From positions 434,001 to 498,000 of the forward strand of contig NZ_CP020465.1 of NCBI RefSeq assembly GCF_002076895.1: 64,000 nucleotides of DNA, in the 5' to 3' direction. Positions 54,033-63,979 of this stretch are shown here, piece by piece. Position 1 is the first letter of the stretch; each line of letters starts with the position of its first letter. Under the pieces are notes generated by a model, which was given only the letters and a program-made list of their open reading frames with translations, did no database searches and was not told the origin of the DNA. Made by a program: the position numbers and the translations under genes. This stretch comes from Cognaticolwellia beringensis. GTDB lineage: Bacteria > Pseudomonadota > Gammaproteobacteria > Enterobacterales > Alteromonadaceae.

Positions 54033-57000
54033 TTAGATTGAACTATTTCCAAACGAAGTGGATTTATTCGTGATTTGAAAAGAAAGTAAATATTTTTGAA
54101 AGTCGCCTTGAGGAAGTGGTTTGCTATAAAGGTAACCTTGTAATTGCTCACACCGTAAGCCTGAAAGAAAGCTCAGTTGTTGGTTGGTTTCAACGCCTTC
54201 TGCGACAACTTGCATGCCTAGGTTATGCGCAATAGTTACTATGGTTGCTACCATGTTTCGACCTTGTTCAGATGTTTCTATATCATCAACAAAAGCTTTG
54301 TCTATTTTTAGCGTGTTTAATGGGAATTTTTTCAAATATGCTAATGAAGAGTATCCTGTACCAAAATCGTCTAATGATAAATGGATTCCCATCGCGCGAA
54401 TTTGTAACATAGTATCGATGGCTTTTTGTGGCGAATCCATTACCGTGCCTTCCGTTATTTCTAACTCTAGATACTTCGCTGGTAATGCACTTTCTTTTAA
54501 TGCATCAGCAATCATCGCCACTAAGTTGGGTTGAGTAAACTGCACGGCTGATAGATTAACTGCAACTCGGCCGTCAAAAAGACCTGAATCAACCCATTTT
54601 TTGGTGGCAATACAGGCCTTTCGTAGGACAACTTCACCAATATCTATAATTTGTCCTGTTTCTTCTGAAACTGGGATAAATACAACAGGACTAATTATGC
54701 CTTTTCTTGGTGTTTCAAAACGAACTAGGGCTTCCATTCCCGCTATTTTCCCTGTCGCGATCTCGATTTTAGGTTGATAAAAAACTGAAAATAAATCTTC
54801 TTTTAAACCGTGTCGTATTAAACTTTCTATTTGCAGGCGTTTAACCGCAGTTTTATTCATTGAGTCACTGAAAAACTGGTATTTATTACCACCAGTATTT
54901 TTAGCATGATACATAGCTGTATCAGCATTCTTGAGGAGTTCTTGAGGGCTTTTACCGTCTTCAGGGTAGAGTACAATGCCAATACTGCTATAAAGTACAA
55001 TTTCTTGGCTTTTAAGTCTCAGTGGGAGGGCAATAGACTTTAAAACCTCTTTGCCGATAGTGGTGATAGTATGAATATCATTGGTGTTTTCAATAATTAA
55101 ACTAAATTCATCACCACCTAATCGATATACGGTATCTTGACTTCGCCCTAAACTTCTAATGCGCTCAGCAACTTTGCAAAGTAAAAGATCGCCAACTTCG
55201 TGGCCCAAAGAGTCATTTACTTTTTTAAAGTTATCTAAATCGAAAACTAATAACGCATGTGGCATTTTATTGTTAACTAATTTTTGTTGATTAGTCTGGA
55301 AAAAAGCCCGGTTAGGTAGCCCAGTCAAGGTGTCAGTATTGGCAAGTTTTCTTAATTCGGCTTCTGTTTGTTTACGTTTAGTAATATCAGAGAAAACACC
55401 AACAAAGTGCGATATATTACCATTTTCATCACGAATGATATCAATATTTAAGTCAGTTAAATAAATGTCGCCGTTGTCACGAGTATTTTCAATTTCACCG
55501 TGCCAACTGCCTTTGGTAATTAAATGTTTTTTTACGTTTTGGTTAAAGCTGTCAGGGTATTGCTCAAATTTAAGCAAAGTCCCGCGCATTTGTAACTTAG
55601 TTCTTCCTGTAATACTTTGAAAAGCTTTATTAACATCAACGACGGTAAATTGACGATCGTAAATTACAATCGCATCTGAAATGTTTTCGATACATTTAGC
55701 AAAAAGCTTTAAGCGTTCATCCGCACGTTTTATTTGACTAATATCTTTCAGAGTTCCTGTCATTCGACTGGGTTTGTTCTTTTCATCTCGTTCAACAATT
55801 TTTCCGCGATCGAGAACCCAAATCCATTTTTCATCTTTATCTTTTACACGATAGGTCGCTTCAAAATGTTGACTACTGTCTTCAAAATGATCATTTAATG
55901 CTTCGCGCACACGAGGAATATCATGTTGGTGAATGTTAGTTTGATCGGCGCCAACATTTCGTTTGCCATCTTGCGGGAATTCTAGAATACCCCAGATATT
56001 TGATCGGAATATCTTTCCACTCTTAATGTTCCAATCCCACATTTCATCACCGCTGCCCCAAAGCGATAATTTAAGGCGCTCTTCACTTAACTTTATTTGT
56101 AAGTGATATAGTCGCTTATGTCTCATCTGTTGCAAAATATAAGCGAAAATTAACAGTGTAATTAGGCTATAGATTAATAGTGCGCTAGTCGATAACCACC
56201 ACGGTGGCATTATAGTAATATTTAGTGATTTTATTGCGCTTTCTTGTTTGTTTTGTAAGTCGTATGCTTGTACTTCAAAGAGATAGTCGCCAGAGTTCAA
56301 ATTAGTATAAGTTGCTCTTTGGTTGTTTTTGCCTGAATCAATCCACTTATCTTCCAATCCTATTAAACGGTAACGATAATTTAACTGGTTTGGTAGCTTT
56401 GTGTTAGGGGTTATAAATTCAATGCTAAATTGGGATTGTGTGTGTTTCAACGTAAGAGTGGTTAAAAAGTTAGGTGAATGCTCTAAATAAAATAAGTCCT
56501 CAGTAGTATTTGAGGGTAAAGTACTAGCTACAGGGACTTCTTTGTTTGCTATAAGTATATTAGAAATAATGGGGGGAGGTGTTTGTTGTCCTATCCGAAA
56601 AATTTCTTGAGGAATGAATGTATGAAAACCATTAATTCCACCGAAAAAAATTGTATCATCAGACGTGAGTAATGAGCTATCACTAATATACTCATTATCA
56701 CTTAATAACATATCTTTATTGTAAGACTTTACTAATTTACTGTTTGGATCAACTGAGTTGATACCTATATTCGTTGATAACCAACCTTTTCCTGTTGAAT
56801 CAATAACAATATCAGCAATAAAATTATTACTAAGGCCATTTTTTTCGTTAAAAAAAACATTAGTATCATTTTTTTTGTTTATTATTGCTAAGCCATTGCG
56901 ACGAGAACCTAACCAAATCCATTCATCGGACAAAGCAATCGTTGAAATTTCCCCAAATGTACTATTATTCGATAATTCGTATAAAATATCTGAAAAATCA

Positions 57001-58622
57001 GACTCTACTATATTAAAGGTTAAAATCTCACCCTTTTTGGTGGAAAGCCATATTTCATTACTCTTTTCGTAATTTAATGTTGTAAATATGCTACCACTTT
57101 CATTCTCATACGTTTCGAATTGATTGCTTTGAATGTCGAATGAGGCTAACTGCATTTCGCTATCAATAAACCATATTTTATGTTCTATTAAAAATAATTG
57201 GCTTAAATTATTGTGATAGGAATTGTTTTTCCAAAATTCATTTTCAGTTATAGTTAAAGTTTGAGTATCAAAGTAATAAAGGCTTCCTGGTTGGTTTGGA
57301 CTTTCTGGTTCAGCTCGGAACCAAAAATTATCCTTAGTATCTATCATTAAATGAGAAATAGATGACTTAGTCTCAACTTTTAAATGAGGAACCTTTTCAT
57401 CTGAATTTAAGTAACTTATTTTTCCATCATCAGTCGCAAACCAAGTCCTTCCATCTTTAGATTCAGCAAATGCATATACAGAGCTTGGAGCTTCATCATA
57501 GCTAAATAATCCATGTCGAATTTTTAACTGTAAGCTGTTGAAAGTGTTAATGCCGGTACCGTGGGTACCAATCCAAATATTATCAGCACTGTCTTTAAAA
57601 ATTTTTAAGATATAATTGTTGGAAATTGCATTTTTATGCTGAACTGTTTGATATGCAGCTACATTTCCAGATAACAGATTGATTATGTTTAGTCCATTTA
57701 GCGTACCAAGCCATACCATTGAATTATCTAACAATGTGATAGTTCTGACATTGTTAGATAATAACTTAACGTTTACATTTTCTTTATCCTCAGAGTAATG
57801 TTTTTTAATTTCATAATCTTGAGAGACGACAAAAAGGCCATTATTAGTAGCTAGCCAATATTGGTTATCTATAAATTTGAGATCGTAAAGGGCATCTGCG
57901 TTAAGTTTTAAGTTCCATTTATTTTCATCGCTTAAAGAAATTGCAAAAGTCAGTGTACTATTGGCTAAATATATACCTTTATCATAAGTACCAAGCCAAT
58001 AATTACCTTTTTTATCTTGAAAAATGGTTTTAATTTCTTTTAAAGCGGTATCAAAACCACGAATCCTTATTCGCGAAAAATTTTTATTCTCTGGATCGAA
58101 TTTATGTAGGCCTTCTTTGGTGGAAACCCAAGTGTTATTATTGGGGTCTTGATAGATATCCCAAATTTCGTTGTCTTTTAGTGAGTTACTATCGTTAGCT
58201 TGATGGAGAAAATTATCAAAATTATTTAATGATTCGTTATATCGGCTTAACCCTTCATTTGTACCAACCCAGAGAACGTCATTGTTATCTATAAAGACTT
58301 TTCGGATAAAGTTGTCAGCAATTGATTTTTTATCGGTGCTGTCGTGACGATAATAAACAAAGTTTTTACCATCATAACGATTTAATCCATCTTGGGTGGC
58401 TATCCATATAAAGCCATTTTTATCTTGAATAATATCGTAAACATAACTTTGGGACAGGCCTTCGGCGATAGAGATGCGTTCAAATTTCAGAGGGTTTTGA
58501 TTTATGTTGTTTTCTGAGGCTATAACTTTACTAACAGGGAATAGCAAAACCAGCATAGCTAAGACAGCAAGCGTAGTATGAAGTTGAGAAATTAATCTAT
58601 TTTTAAAAAGAAGCAAAAGCAC
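54033..58622 (-). CDS. beta-propeller sensor diguanylate cyclase/phosphodiesterase (PAS-GGDEF-EAL)
   Basis: A 1529-residue membrane sensor. Order: signal segment (about 17-35), two seven-bladed-type propellers made of Reg_prop repeats such as IWIATQDGLNRYDG and VWVGTNEGLSRYNE (about 45-690), a Y_Y_Y domain (about 720-800), a membrane helix (WWLSTSALLIYSLITLLIFAYIL), two PAS domains (about 845-1085), GGDEF (about 1090-1250) and EAL (about 1265-1510). GGDEF is intact (YRLGGDEFSL) and so is EAL (MEALVRFE, LDDFGTGYSSLAYL, VVAEGVET). It could both make and degrade cyclic di-GMP in response to a periplasmic ligand. The small peptide operon starts 138 bases downstream on the same strand. Confidence 0.94.
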   Translation of the reverse strand: MLLLLFKNRLISQLHTTLAVLAMLVLLFPVSKVIASENNINQNPLKFERISIAEGLSQSYVYDIIQDKNGFIWIATQDGLNRYDGKNFVYYRHDSTDKKSIADNFIRKVFIDNNDVLWVGTNEGLSRYNESLNNFDNFLHQANDSNSLKDNEIWDIYQDPNNNTWVSTKEGLHKFDPENKNFSRIRIRGFDTALKEIKTIFQDKKGNYWLGTYDKGIYLANSTLTFAISLSDENKWNLKLNADALYDLKFIDNQYWLATNNGLFVVSQDYEIKKHYSEDKENVNVKLLSNNVRTITLLDNSMVWLGTLNGLNIINLLSGNVAAYQTVQHKNAISNNYILKIFKDSADNIWIGTHGTGINTFNSLQLKIRHGLFSYDEAPSSVYAFAESKDGRTWFATDDGKISYLNSDEKVPHLKVETKSSISHLMIDTKDNFWFRAEPESPNQPGSLYYFDTQTLTITENEFWKNNSYHNNLSQLFLIEHKIWFIDSEMQLASFDIQSNQFETYENESGSIFTTLNYEKSNEIWLSTKKGEILTFNIVESDFSDILYELSNNSTFGEISTIALSDEWIWLGSRRNGLAIINKKNDTNVFFNEKNGLSNNFIADIVIDSTGKGWLSTNIGINSVDPNSKLVKSYNKDMLLSDNEYISDSSLLTSDDTIFFGGINGFHTFIPQEIFRIGQQTPPPIISNILIANKEVPVASTLPSNTTEDLFYLEHSPNFLTTLTLKHTQSQFSIEFITPNTKLPNQLNYRYRLIGLEDKWIDSGKNNQRATYTNLNSGDYLFEVQAYDLQNKQESAIKSLNITIMPPWWLSTSALLIYSLITLLIFAYILQQMRHKRLYHLQIKLSEERLKLSLWGSGDEMWDWNIKSGKIFRSNIWGILEFPQDGKRNVGADQTNIHQHDIPRVREALNDHFEDSSQHFEATYRVKDKDEKWIWVLDRGKIVERDEKNKPSRMTGTLKDISQIKRADERLKLFAKCIENISDAIVIYDRQFTVVDVNKAFQSITGRTKLQMRGTLLKFEQYPDSFNQNVKKHLITKGSWHGEIENTRDNGDIYLTDLNIDIIRDENGNISHFVGVFSDITKRKQTEAELRKLANTDTLTGLPNRAFFQTNQQKLVNNKMPHALLVFDLDNFKKVNDSLGHEVGDLLLCKVAERIRSLGRSQDTVYRLGGDEFSLIIENTNDIHTITTIGKEVLKSIALPLRLKSQEIVLYSSIGIVLYPEDGKSPQELLKNADTAMYHAKNTGGNKYQFFSDSMNKTAVKRLQIESLIRHGLKEDLFSVFYQPKIEIATGKIAGMEALVRFETPRKGIISPVVFIPVSEETGQIIDIGEVVLRKACIATKKWVDSGLFDGRVAVNLSAVQFTQPNLVAMIADALKESALPAKYLELEITEGTVMDSPQKAIDTMLQIRAMGIHLSLDDFGTGYSSLAYLKKFPLNTLKIDKAFVDDIETSEQGRNMVATIVTIAHNLGMQVVAEGVETNQQLSFLSGLRCEQLQGYLYSKPLPQGDFQKYLLSFQITNKSTSFGNSSI

Positions 58623-58817
58623 AAATACAACCTTTTGGTAGTGAAGCCCATACCTTAATAATTTGATTTATTAGGTATGCCATATATTTTTATTATTTTT
58701 GGATGCCACGTCCCATTACAAATGATGTGAGGAACTAAGTCAATGTTTGGTGTTATTGTGACGGGATGGCATGGTTATATCCCTGTTATAATCACATTTA
58801 TCTATGTATCGGCTAAA

Positions 58818-61613
58818 TTAATATTTTCTTTGACACTTTTTTAATAAAGTTTCGATATTTTCATTAATAGTGATACTTTTTGCCATTTGCTCTAATTGCG
58901 CGCCGTTTTCGTAACTCAATAATGCCAATCGATCTTTACTTTCTGCGCCATGAAAATTTTGCTGGAGGAATTCAGCGACATCGTTTATTGATAAACTTTC
59001 AATGATTGAGATCAGTTTTTGTTTTTGGCTAAATGATGCCTCTTTATTACAAATGGCAGCCCAATAACGCTGGCTTTTAATTCTCAAATTTGAGTCTTTT
59101 TCTTGTAACTGACTAGCTAAGCCAAATTGTAAATGCTGCCAATGCTCAGCAGGTAAATTTGTAATGTAATTGTTAGAACGAGCAATAAAGTCGTCCATTG
59201 CTTTTGTTAACGTAACAGAGTCGGTGTGTGGTGATTGAATATAAAAAGCAATGCCAGGATAGCGATTAATAGGGATAAAGCCGACACCAACTAAATAACC
59301 ATATTGCTTCTCTGTGCGCATTTCTTGGAAGAAGGTGGGAGATAGTAACTGATTAGTCAACATGGTTAATGCAACTGTACGTAAATCTTTGTTCGCCATG
59401 GGGTAGTAAAGTAGGGCTGCATGGTCATGCTCTGGCAGTTCCATGGGAAGTGTTATCGCTCCCAAACCTTGAATGTCGATACAAGGCGTTTGCACTTGAT
59501 TGCTTTCTGACAACTTGCCAGCAAATACTTGTTTGATATCTGTAATAATTTTGTCAGCAGATTGTTTGGACCAATTGCCGTGAATTAGCATATCTACTGC
59601 AGTGTTTTCAAATATTCGAGGTACAAAACTTTTAAACTGTTGAAACTCTATTTTTTCAAGGGCGTTAATTAAGGTTTGGCTACTAGGGCTTTTCGGTTGC
59701 ATTGTTGCGCTAAGGCTGGCAAATAATTGCGATATTGATTTGCTATTTTCTGCATTATGCCAATGACTGAGTAGTTGTTGCTTAAATAATTCGAATTTAT
59801 TTGGACAGAATTTTCCTTGCATCAGGCTGGCTAAAAGTAGCGGTAATAGCTGCTCTTGCTTGGTACTAATACCTGATAATTGCAGTGTTAACCCACTTTG
59901 GTGGGAATATAAATGATAGTGAATACCCGCTAACTCGGCATCGTAATGTTCTTCTGTAACTGCGTCGCTATATAAGTCAATAAATAACCGTGTCATTGCT
60001 ATTGTGCTTGCACTTTCTATCACTGCTGGAGAGTCTATGGATAGATAGATGTAGCCTTTGGGGGTATTAAAACTGGTGTCATGCTTAAACCAAACATTTA
60101 GTCCACTTTGTTGATATATAATTGCTGGCGGAGTCAGGTTGTTATTTTTTTCACTATCATCTTTTACTAGCTCTGGCCTAGCGACTATGTAAGGATTTTT
60201 GTTCGGTAATGAGAGCTCGGGTAAATAAGCCGCCTGTTGCCATTGCTCAATTTGTTGTTGCTCAATATCGTTGACCGTGTAGGGCACTTGATACCATTTA
60301 CTGGTGTTACTATGTGGCTGTTCAGGTCCATCTTTATCGATAGAAATGATACGCATATTGGAAGCCACCATAAACTCAAGTAAAGCAGTTAATGTTGCTG
60401 TGTTTTGTCCTTCCATCACGTAATCGCCAAAGATGTAATCTTGCTCAGGGTAATGCTGCATGTTAATGACGAGTTGGCTAACTGAGTCGAGTGGTGATAA
60501 CTTTTCCTGGTAAGAGAATGATAATTCAGCGAGTGATTTTTTTTCTTGGTAATATTGCTCGTTAAGTGGTTCTTTTCTTAATAGATTTAAGTAAGAGAAA
60601 ACGATGCTGACAATAGCTGTTATATTTTTCGCCCCTAGTTCTGAAAGCGAGATGCTAATATTGAAATCTTTAAAGTTAGAGCCATTAATACCTGAACCTG
60701 CCGTTAAAGCCAAAGCCCATTGTTTACTTTTTAACAATGACAAAATACTACCAGGGCCTTCATGACCAATTAAATAGGCCAGAATAGATTCAGGTTTTTG
60801 ACGATAAAATTTGTCAATACTTGGCATAGCGAAACTGATGATCAGTTGTTGATCATTTTTAACTGGTTGGACAGATATCCATTTTTGTTGATGCTTTGGA
60901 AGGTAAAGAGGATGGTTAATTTTAGCTTTCGAAATTCCATTAGATTTAACCTTAGAAAAATGGTTATTGGCTAAGTTTTCTAGTTCAGTGAGAGATTGCG
61001 GACCTTCTAACACAAGGGTCATAAAATTTGCTTGATAGTTTGCTTGAAAAAAATCACACAATTCTTCGCGTAAATTGTAACCATCTTTGTCTGCTAAGGT
61101 TTCACTGCTACCAACAGAAAATTTAGCGAAAGGGTGATCTTGGTTTATCGTTTCTTTATGAACGTCGTATAACCGTCGAATATCATCTTTAAGCTTGAGT
61201 TTGAATTCGGCGTCAATATTCTTACGTTCTTTATTAACAAATTCTTCAGATAATAATGGCGCGGTGAAAAATTCACCAAAACGTTCAATGGCAGAGCTGA
61301 AGTGTTGGTGTCCTATATCAAAGAAAAAGCAAGTATGTTCAGTTGCGGTCCATGCATTATTGCTGCCACCATGCTGATTAATAAATTGTTGGTATTCGCT
61401 GCCATCAGGGAAATTTTTTGTGCCAAGAAATAACATATGTTCGAGAAAGTGGGCAAGACCCTGGCGATGCGTAGGATCATCAAAGTGGCCAACGTTGACT
61501 GCTAATGCTGCGGCAGATTTATTTGATTCAGGATTATGAACCAATAAAGCTCTTAAGCCATTGCCTAGCGTAATTGTTTGATATTGTTTAGCGTCATTCG
61601 GGCTTTTTTTCAC
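58818..61613 (-). CDS. insulinase family (M16) zinc protease, pitrilysin-like
   Basis: A 931-residue M16A peptidase. Seen: inverted zinc motif HFLEH at 55-59 with the third ligand Glu136 (77 residues after the last His, as in pitrilysin), NNAWTATEHTCFFFD, and in the second half the substrate loop RTEKQYGYLVGVGFIP. No clear signal peptide is present, unlike E. coli pitrilysin, which suggests a cytoplasmic location. The start is a GTG at 61613 preceded by GGGAGCG. M16 enzymes degrade small peptides; a link to the nearby peptide genes is only positional. The 195-base gap downstream shows no clear terminator. Confidence 0.9.
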   Translation of the reverse strand: MKKSPNDAKQYQTITLGNGLRALLVHNPESNKSAAALAVNVGHFDDPTHRQGLAHFLEHMLFLGTKNFPDGSEYQQFINQHGGSNNAWTATEHTCFFFDIGHQHFSSAIERFGEFFTAPLLSEEFVNKERKNIDAEFKLKLKDDIRRLYDVHKETINQDHPFAKFSVGSSETLADKDGYNLREELCDFFQANYQANFMTLVLEGPQSLTELENLANNHFSKVKSNGISKAKINHPLYLPKHQQKWISVQPVKNDQQLIISFAMPSIDKFYRQKPESILAYLIGHEGPGSILSLLKSKQWALALTAGSGINGSNFKDFNISISLSELGAKNITAIVSIVFSYLNLLRKEPLNEQYYQEKKSLAELSFSYQEKLSPLDSVSQLVINMQHYPEQDYIFGDYVMEGQNTATLTALLEFMVASNMRIISIDKDGPEQPHSNTSKWYQVPYTVNDIEQQQIEQWQQAAYLPELSLPNKNPYIVARPELVKDDSEKNNNLTPPAIIYQQSGLNVWFKHDTSFNTPKGYIYLSIDSPAVIESASTIAMTRLFIDLYSDAVTEEHYDAELAGIHYHLYSHQSGLTLQLSGISTKQEQLLPLLLASLMQGKFCPNKFELFKQQLLSHWHNAENSKSISQLFASLSATMQPKSPSSQTLINALEKIEFQQFKSFVPRIFENTAVDMLIHGNWSKQSADKIITDIKQVFAGKLSESNQVQTPCIDIQGLGAITLPMELPEHDHAALLYYPMANKDLRTVALTMLTNQLLSPTFFQEMRTEKQYGYLVGVGFIPINRYPGIAFYIQSPHTDSVTLTKAMDDFIARSNNYITNLPAEHWQHLQFGLASQLQEKDSNLRIKSQRYWAAICNKEASFSQKQKLISIIESLSINDVAEFLQQNFHGAESKDRLALLSYENGAQLEQMAKSITINENIETLLKKCQRKY

Positions 61614-61858
61614 TGTCGCTCCCGCACAATTTACCCATAGCAGGGCTTTGCTATAGTTTATTGATGTTTTTTTTATCGTTCTAAATTACCTTAAGGAATA
61701 AGATGAGTCCATTTTATTCTTAACCGATGTAACAAAAAGATAAACAATTACTTTACTATAGCGCTATTTATTAAGATATATACCTAATGTATTATTAACA
61801 CTATATGGTTAGTGCTTTAATATAGTGGGTGTTTTAGTCTAACTAACTGAAAAAGCAT

Positions 61859-61878
61859 GTTCACTTCACTGGGTGAAC
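61859..61878. promoter_or_regulatory. short dyad upstream of sixA
   Basis: GTTCAC, 8 bases, GTGAAC lies about 30 bases before the sixA start. It could be an operator or a weak RNA hairpin. The remainder of the 294-base gap between the M16 protease and sixA is AT-rich with no other feature seen. Confidence 0.25.
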
Positions 61879-61907
61879 TATCAAATAGTGTTAAAATTAA
61901 GGTGTTT

Positions 61908-62387
61908 ATGCAAATTTTTGTTATGCGTCACGGACAAGCTGAAATGGTTGCTCCTACCGATGCGCTCAGACCGTTGACTGAAAATGGCGTTGAAGAAGCT
62001 AAAGTTATAGGGCAATGGTTACGAGAAAAAAATCAGCCATTTGATTGTATTTTTGTGAGCCCATATACAAGAGCCCAACAAACGGCCGATGCCCTAATAA
62101 GCCAGCTAAGTAATGTAGCTAACAGACAAACATTAAAAATTATTACACCTGAAGATAATGCTAAGGATGTACATGATTATTTAGATGCAGTTTGCGGAGC
62201 TGAGCAGTATCAAAATATTTTACTCGTGTCACACATGCCTTTAGTGAGTTATTTGGTTGCTGAGCTGACAAGTGACCACGCAATGCCAATATTTCAAACC
62301 GCCTCAGTAGCGCAAATTGAATATGATATGGATAAGATGCTTGGCGAGCTTATTACTTTAATTTCACCAAACGATATTAAGCTGTAG
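61908..62387 (+). CDS. sixA: phosphohistidine phosphatase SixA
   Basis: Removes phosphate from phosphohistidine in signalling proteins. The product is 159 residues from the ATG at 61908 (E. coli SixA has 161). Seen: catalytic RHG at residues 7-9 in FVMRHGQAEM, SPYTRAQQTADAL, and the second His in LLVSHMPLVSYLVAEL. An ATG at 61857 would add 17 non-family residues. In E. coli sixA directly follows fadIJ; here the accessory block separates them. Confidence 0.92.
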   Translation: MQIFVMRHGQAEMVAPTDALRPLTENGVEEAKVIGQWLREKNQPFDCIFVSPYTRAQQTADALISQLSNVANRQTLKIITPEDNAKDVHDYLDAVCGAEQYQNILLVSHMPLVSYLVAELTSDHAMPIFQTASVAQIEYDMDKMLGELITLISPNDIKL

Positions 62388-62426
62388 CTTTAAAATTATT
62401 GTTATTTTTGATTGTATTAATACGGC

Positions 62427-62969
62427 TTAATCACGAATGAATTTGTCTTTCAATTCAACTAAAACCAATATCGCGCCATTACCACCCCATTCTAATGGCG
62501 CTTGATGAAAGGCCATTACATCTGGGTGTTGTACTAACCAATGTGGTACTTTGTTTTTCAATACACGGCCACCTAAACCATGAACGATACAAACACATTG
62601 GGCATGTTCTTTGTCGCAAGCGGCCAGTAAAGCGGCAATTTCACGTTTCGACTGCTGTTGATCAAGGCCATGTAAATCTAAAATTAAATCTGGGGTATAT
62701 TGGCCTCGTCGTAAATTTTTGGCTTCAAAACTATCAACACCTTCACGAACATACTTAACCGGTCCATGACTATTTAAGTCAGGTTCAAATTCATCAGAGA
62801 AGTGAAACTCGGCTAGGGCTTTTTTATCTTTTTGTTTTGTTAACGACGTTTTCTGCTTGATGGTTCTTTTTTCCGGGTGTACCCTGTCTTGTACCATGGG
62901 TTTTACCTTACCGATGGCATCTTTAAATAACTTTTTTTCTTCCGCATTAAGTGCGTCTTTAAATTTCAT
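62427..62969 (-). CDS. smrB: endonuclease SmrB
   Basis: Smr-domain endonuclease that cleaves mRNA at collided ribosomes in E. coli. The 180 residues match SmrB (183). Seen: a basic helical N-terminal half and the C-terminal Smr domain with LDLHGLDQQQSKREIAALL (DLHGL), CVCIVHGLGGRVLKNKVPHWL (HGxG) and ILVLVELK at the end. Divergent from prmB across 62 bases, an arrangement shared with E. coli. Confidence 0.93.
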   Translation of the reverse strand: MKFKDALNAEEKKLFKDAIGKVKPMVQDRVHPEKRTIKQKTSLTKQKDKKALAEFHFSDEFEPDLNSHGPVKYVREGVDSFEAKNLRRGQYTPDLILDLHGLDQQQSKREIAALLAACDKEHAQCVCIVHGLGGRVLKNKVPHWLVQHPDVMAFHQAPLEWGGNGAILVLVELKDKFIRD

Positions 62970-63031
62970 TTGCGAAGTCTAAAAACATCGACGAACAATA
63001 ACAAGTGAAAGTATAATAAAAAACAAGAGTT

Positions 63032-63979
63032 ATGATGAAAAAACCTGAGGAAAGCGTGGAAATAATAAATATTGTAGAAGTAAGCGAGCAATTACATACC
63101 GTTAATGATTATGTGCGTTTTGGTGCTAGTCAATTTAATCAAGCCGAGTTGTATTTTGGCCACGGTACCAATAACGCTTGGCATGAAGCACTTACTTTAG
63201 TTATGCATCAACTTGCTCTACCTCAAGAAATAGCCAATGACTTAATGCAATGTCGGTTGCTAGCAGAAGAGCGAGTGGCAATTTTACAGTTATTTGAGCG
63301 CCGAATTGTTGAGGGGCTCCCCGCCGCATATTTAACTAATCAAGCCATGTTTTGTGGTTTACCCTTTTATGTTGATGAACGCGTATTAGTGCCACGATCG
63401 CCAATAGGTGAATTAATCGAGCATAATTTTTCAGGTTTAATCGATAATGCGCCAAATCGGATTTTAGATTTATGTACAGGTAGTGGTTGTATTGCCATAG
63501 CCTGCGCTGTAGCTTTTCCTGAAGCCGAGGTTGATGCGGTTGATCTTTCTATTGATGCACTTAATGTGGCGCAAATCAATATCGATGGTCATGGTTTATC
63601 AGCACAAGTTATTCCAATTCAATCTGACGTTTTTTCTGGGGTAGCGGGGCAAAGCTATGATTTAATAGTGACAAATCCACCTTATGTCGATCAAGAAGAT
63701 GTCGATTCATTGCCGCAAGAATATTTACATGAGCCAGTAATGGGCTTAGGTAGCGGTTTTGATGGCCTAGATATAGTACGACAAATTTTGGCACAAGCGG
63801 CGAACTACCTTAGCGATAATGGGGTATTGATTTGCGAAGTGGGTAATTCACAAATTCATTTAACGGCTGCTTTTCCAAATGTACCATTTCAGTGGTTGAA
63901 GTTTGAACGAGGCGGGCATGGTGTGTTTCGCTTAACTAAAGCACAATTAGAAAATCATCAGCTAGATTTCGAGCAATAA
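63032..63979 (+). CDS. prmB: 50S ribosomal protein L3 N5-glutamine methyltransferase
   Basis: Methylates the conserved Gln of ribosomal protein L3. The 315 residues match PrmB (310). Seen: SAM motif LDLCTGSGCIAIA at 145-157, VDAVDLSIDALNVA, the glutamine-binding NPPY at 215-218 in VTNPPYVDQEDVDSLPQEYLHEP, and a C-terminal GGHGVF. Start uncertain: ATG 63032, ATG 63035, or a GTG at 63057 preceded by GAGGAAAG. The gene that usually follows (aroC) would lie beyond the window. Confidence 0.94.
   Translation: MMKKPEESVEIINIVEVSEQLHTVNDYVRFGASQFNQAELYFGHGTNNAWHEALTLVMHQLALPQEIANDLMQCRLLAEERVAILQLFERRIVEGLPAAYLTNQAMFCGLPFYVDERVLVPRSPIGELIEHNFSGLIDNAPNRILDLCTGSGCIAIACAVAFPEAEVDAVDLSIDALNVAQINIDGHGLSAQVIPIQSDVFSGVAGQSYDLIVTNPPYVDQEDVDSLPQEYLHEPVMGLGSGFDGLDIVRQILAQAANYLSDNGVLICEVGNSQIHLTAAFPNVPFQWLKFERGGHGVFRLTKAQLENHQLDFEQ

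Noticed and set aside
58703..58775. Imperfect inverted repeat (ATGCCA...TGGCAT) between the protease and sensor genes
   Set aside because: Arms match poorly once aligned and no T tract follows on the - strand; too weak to annotate.
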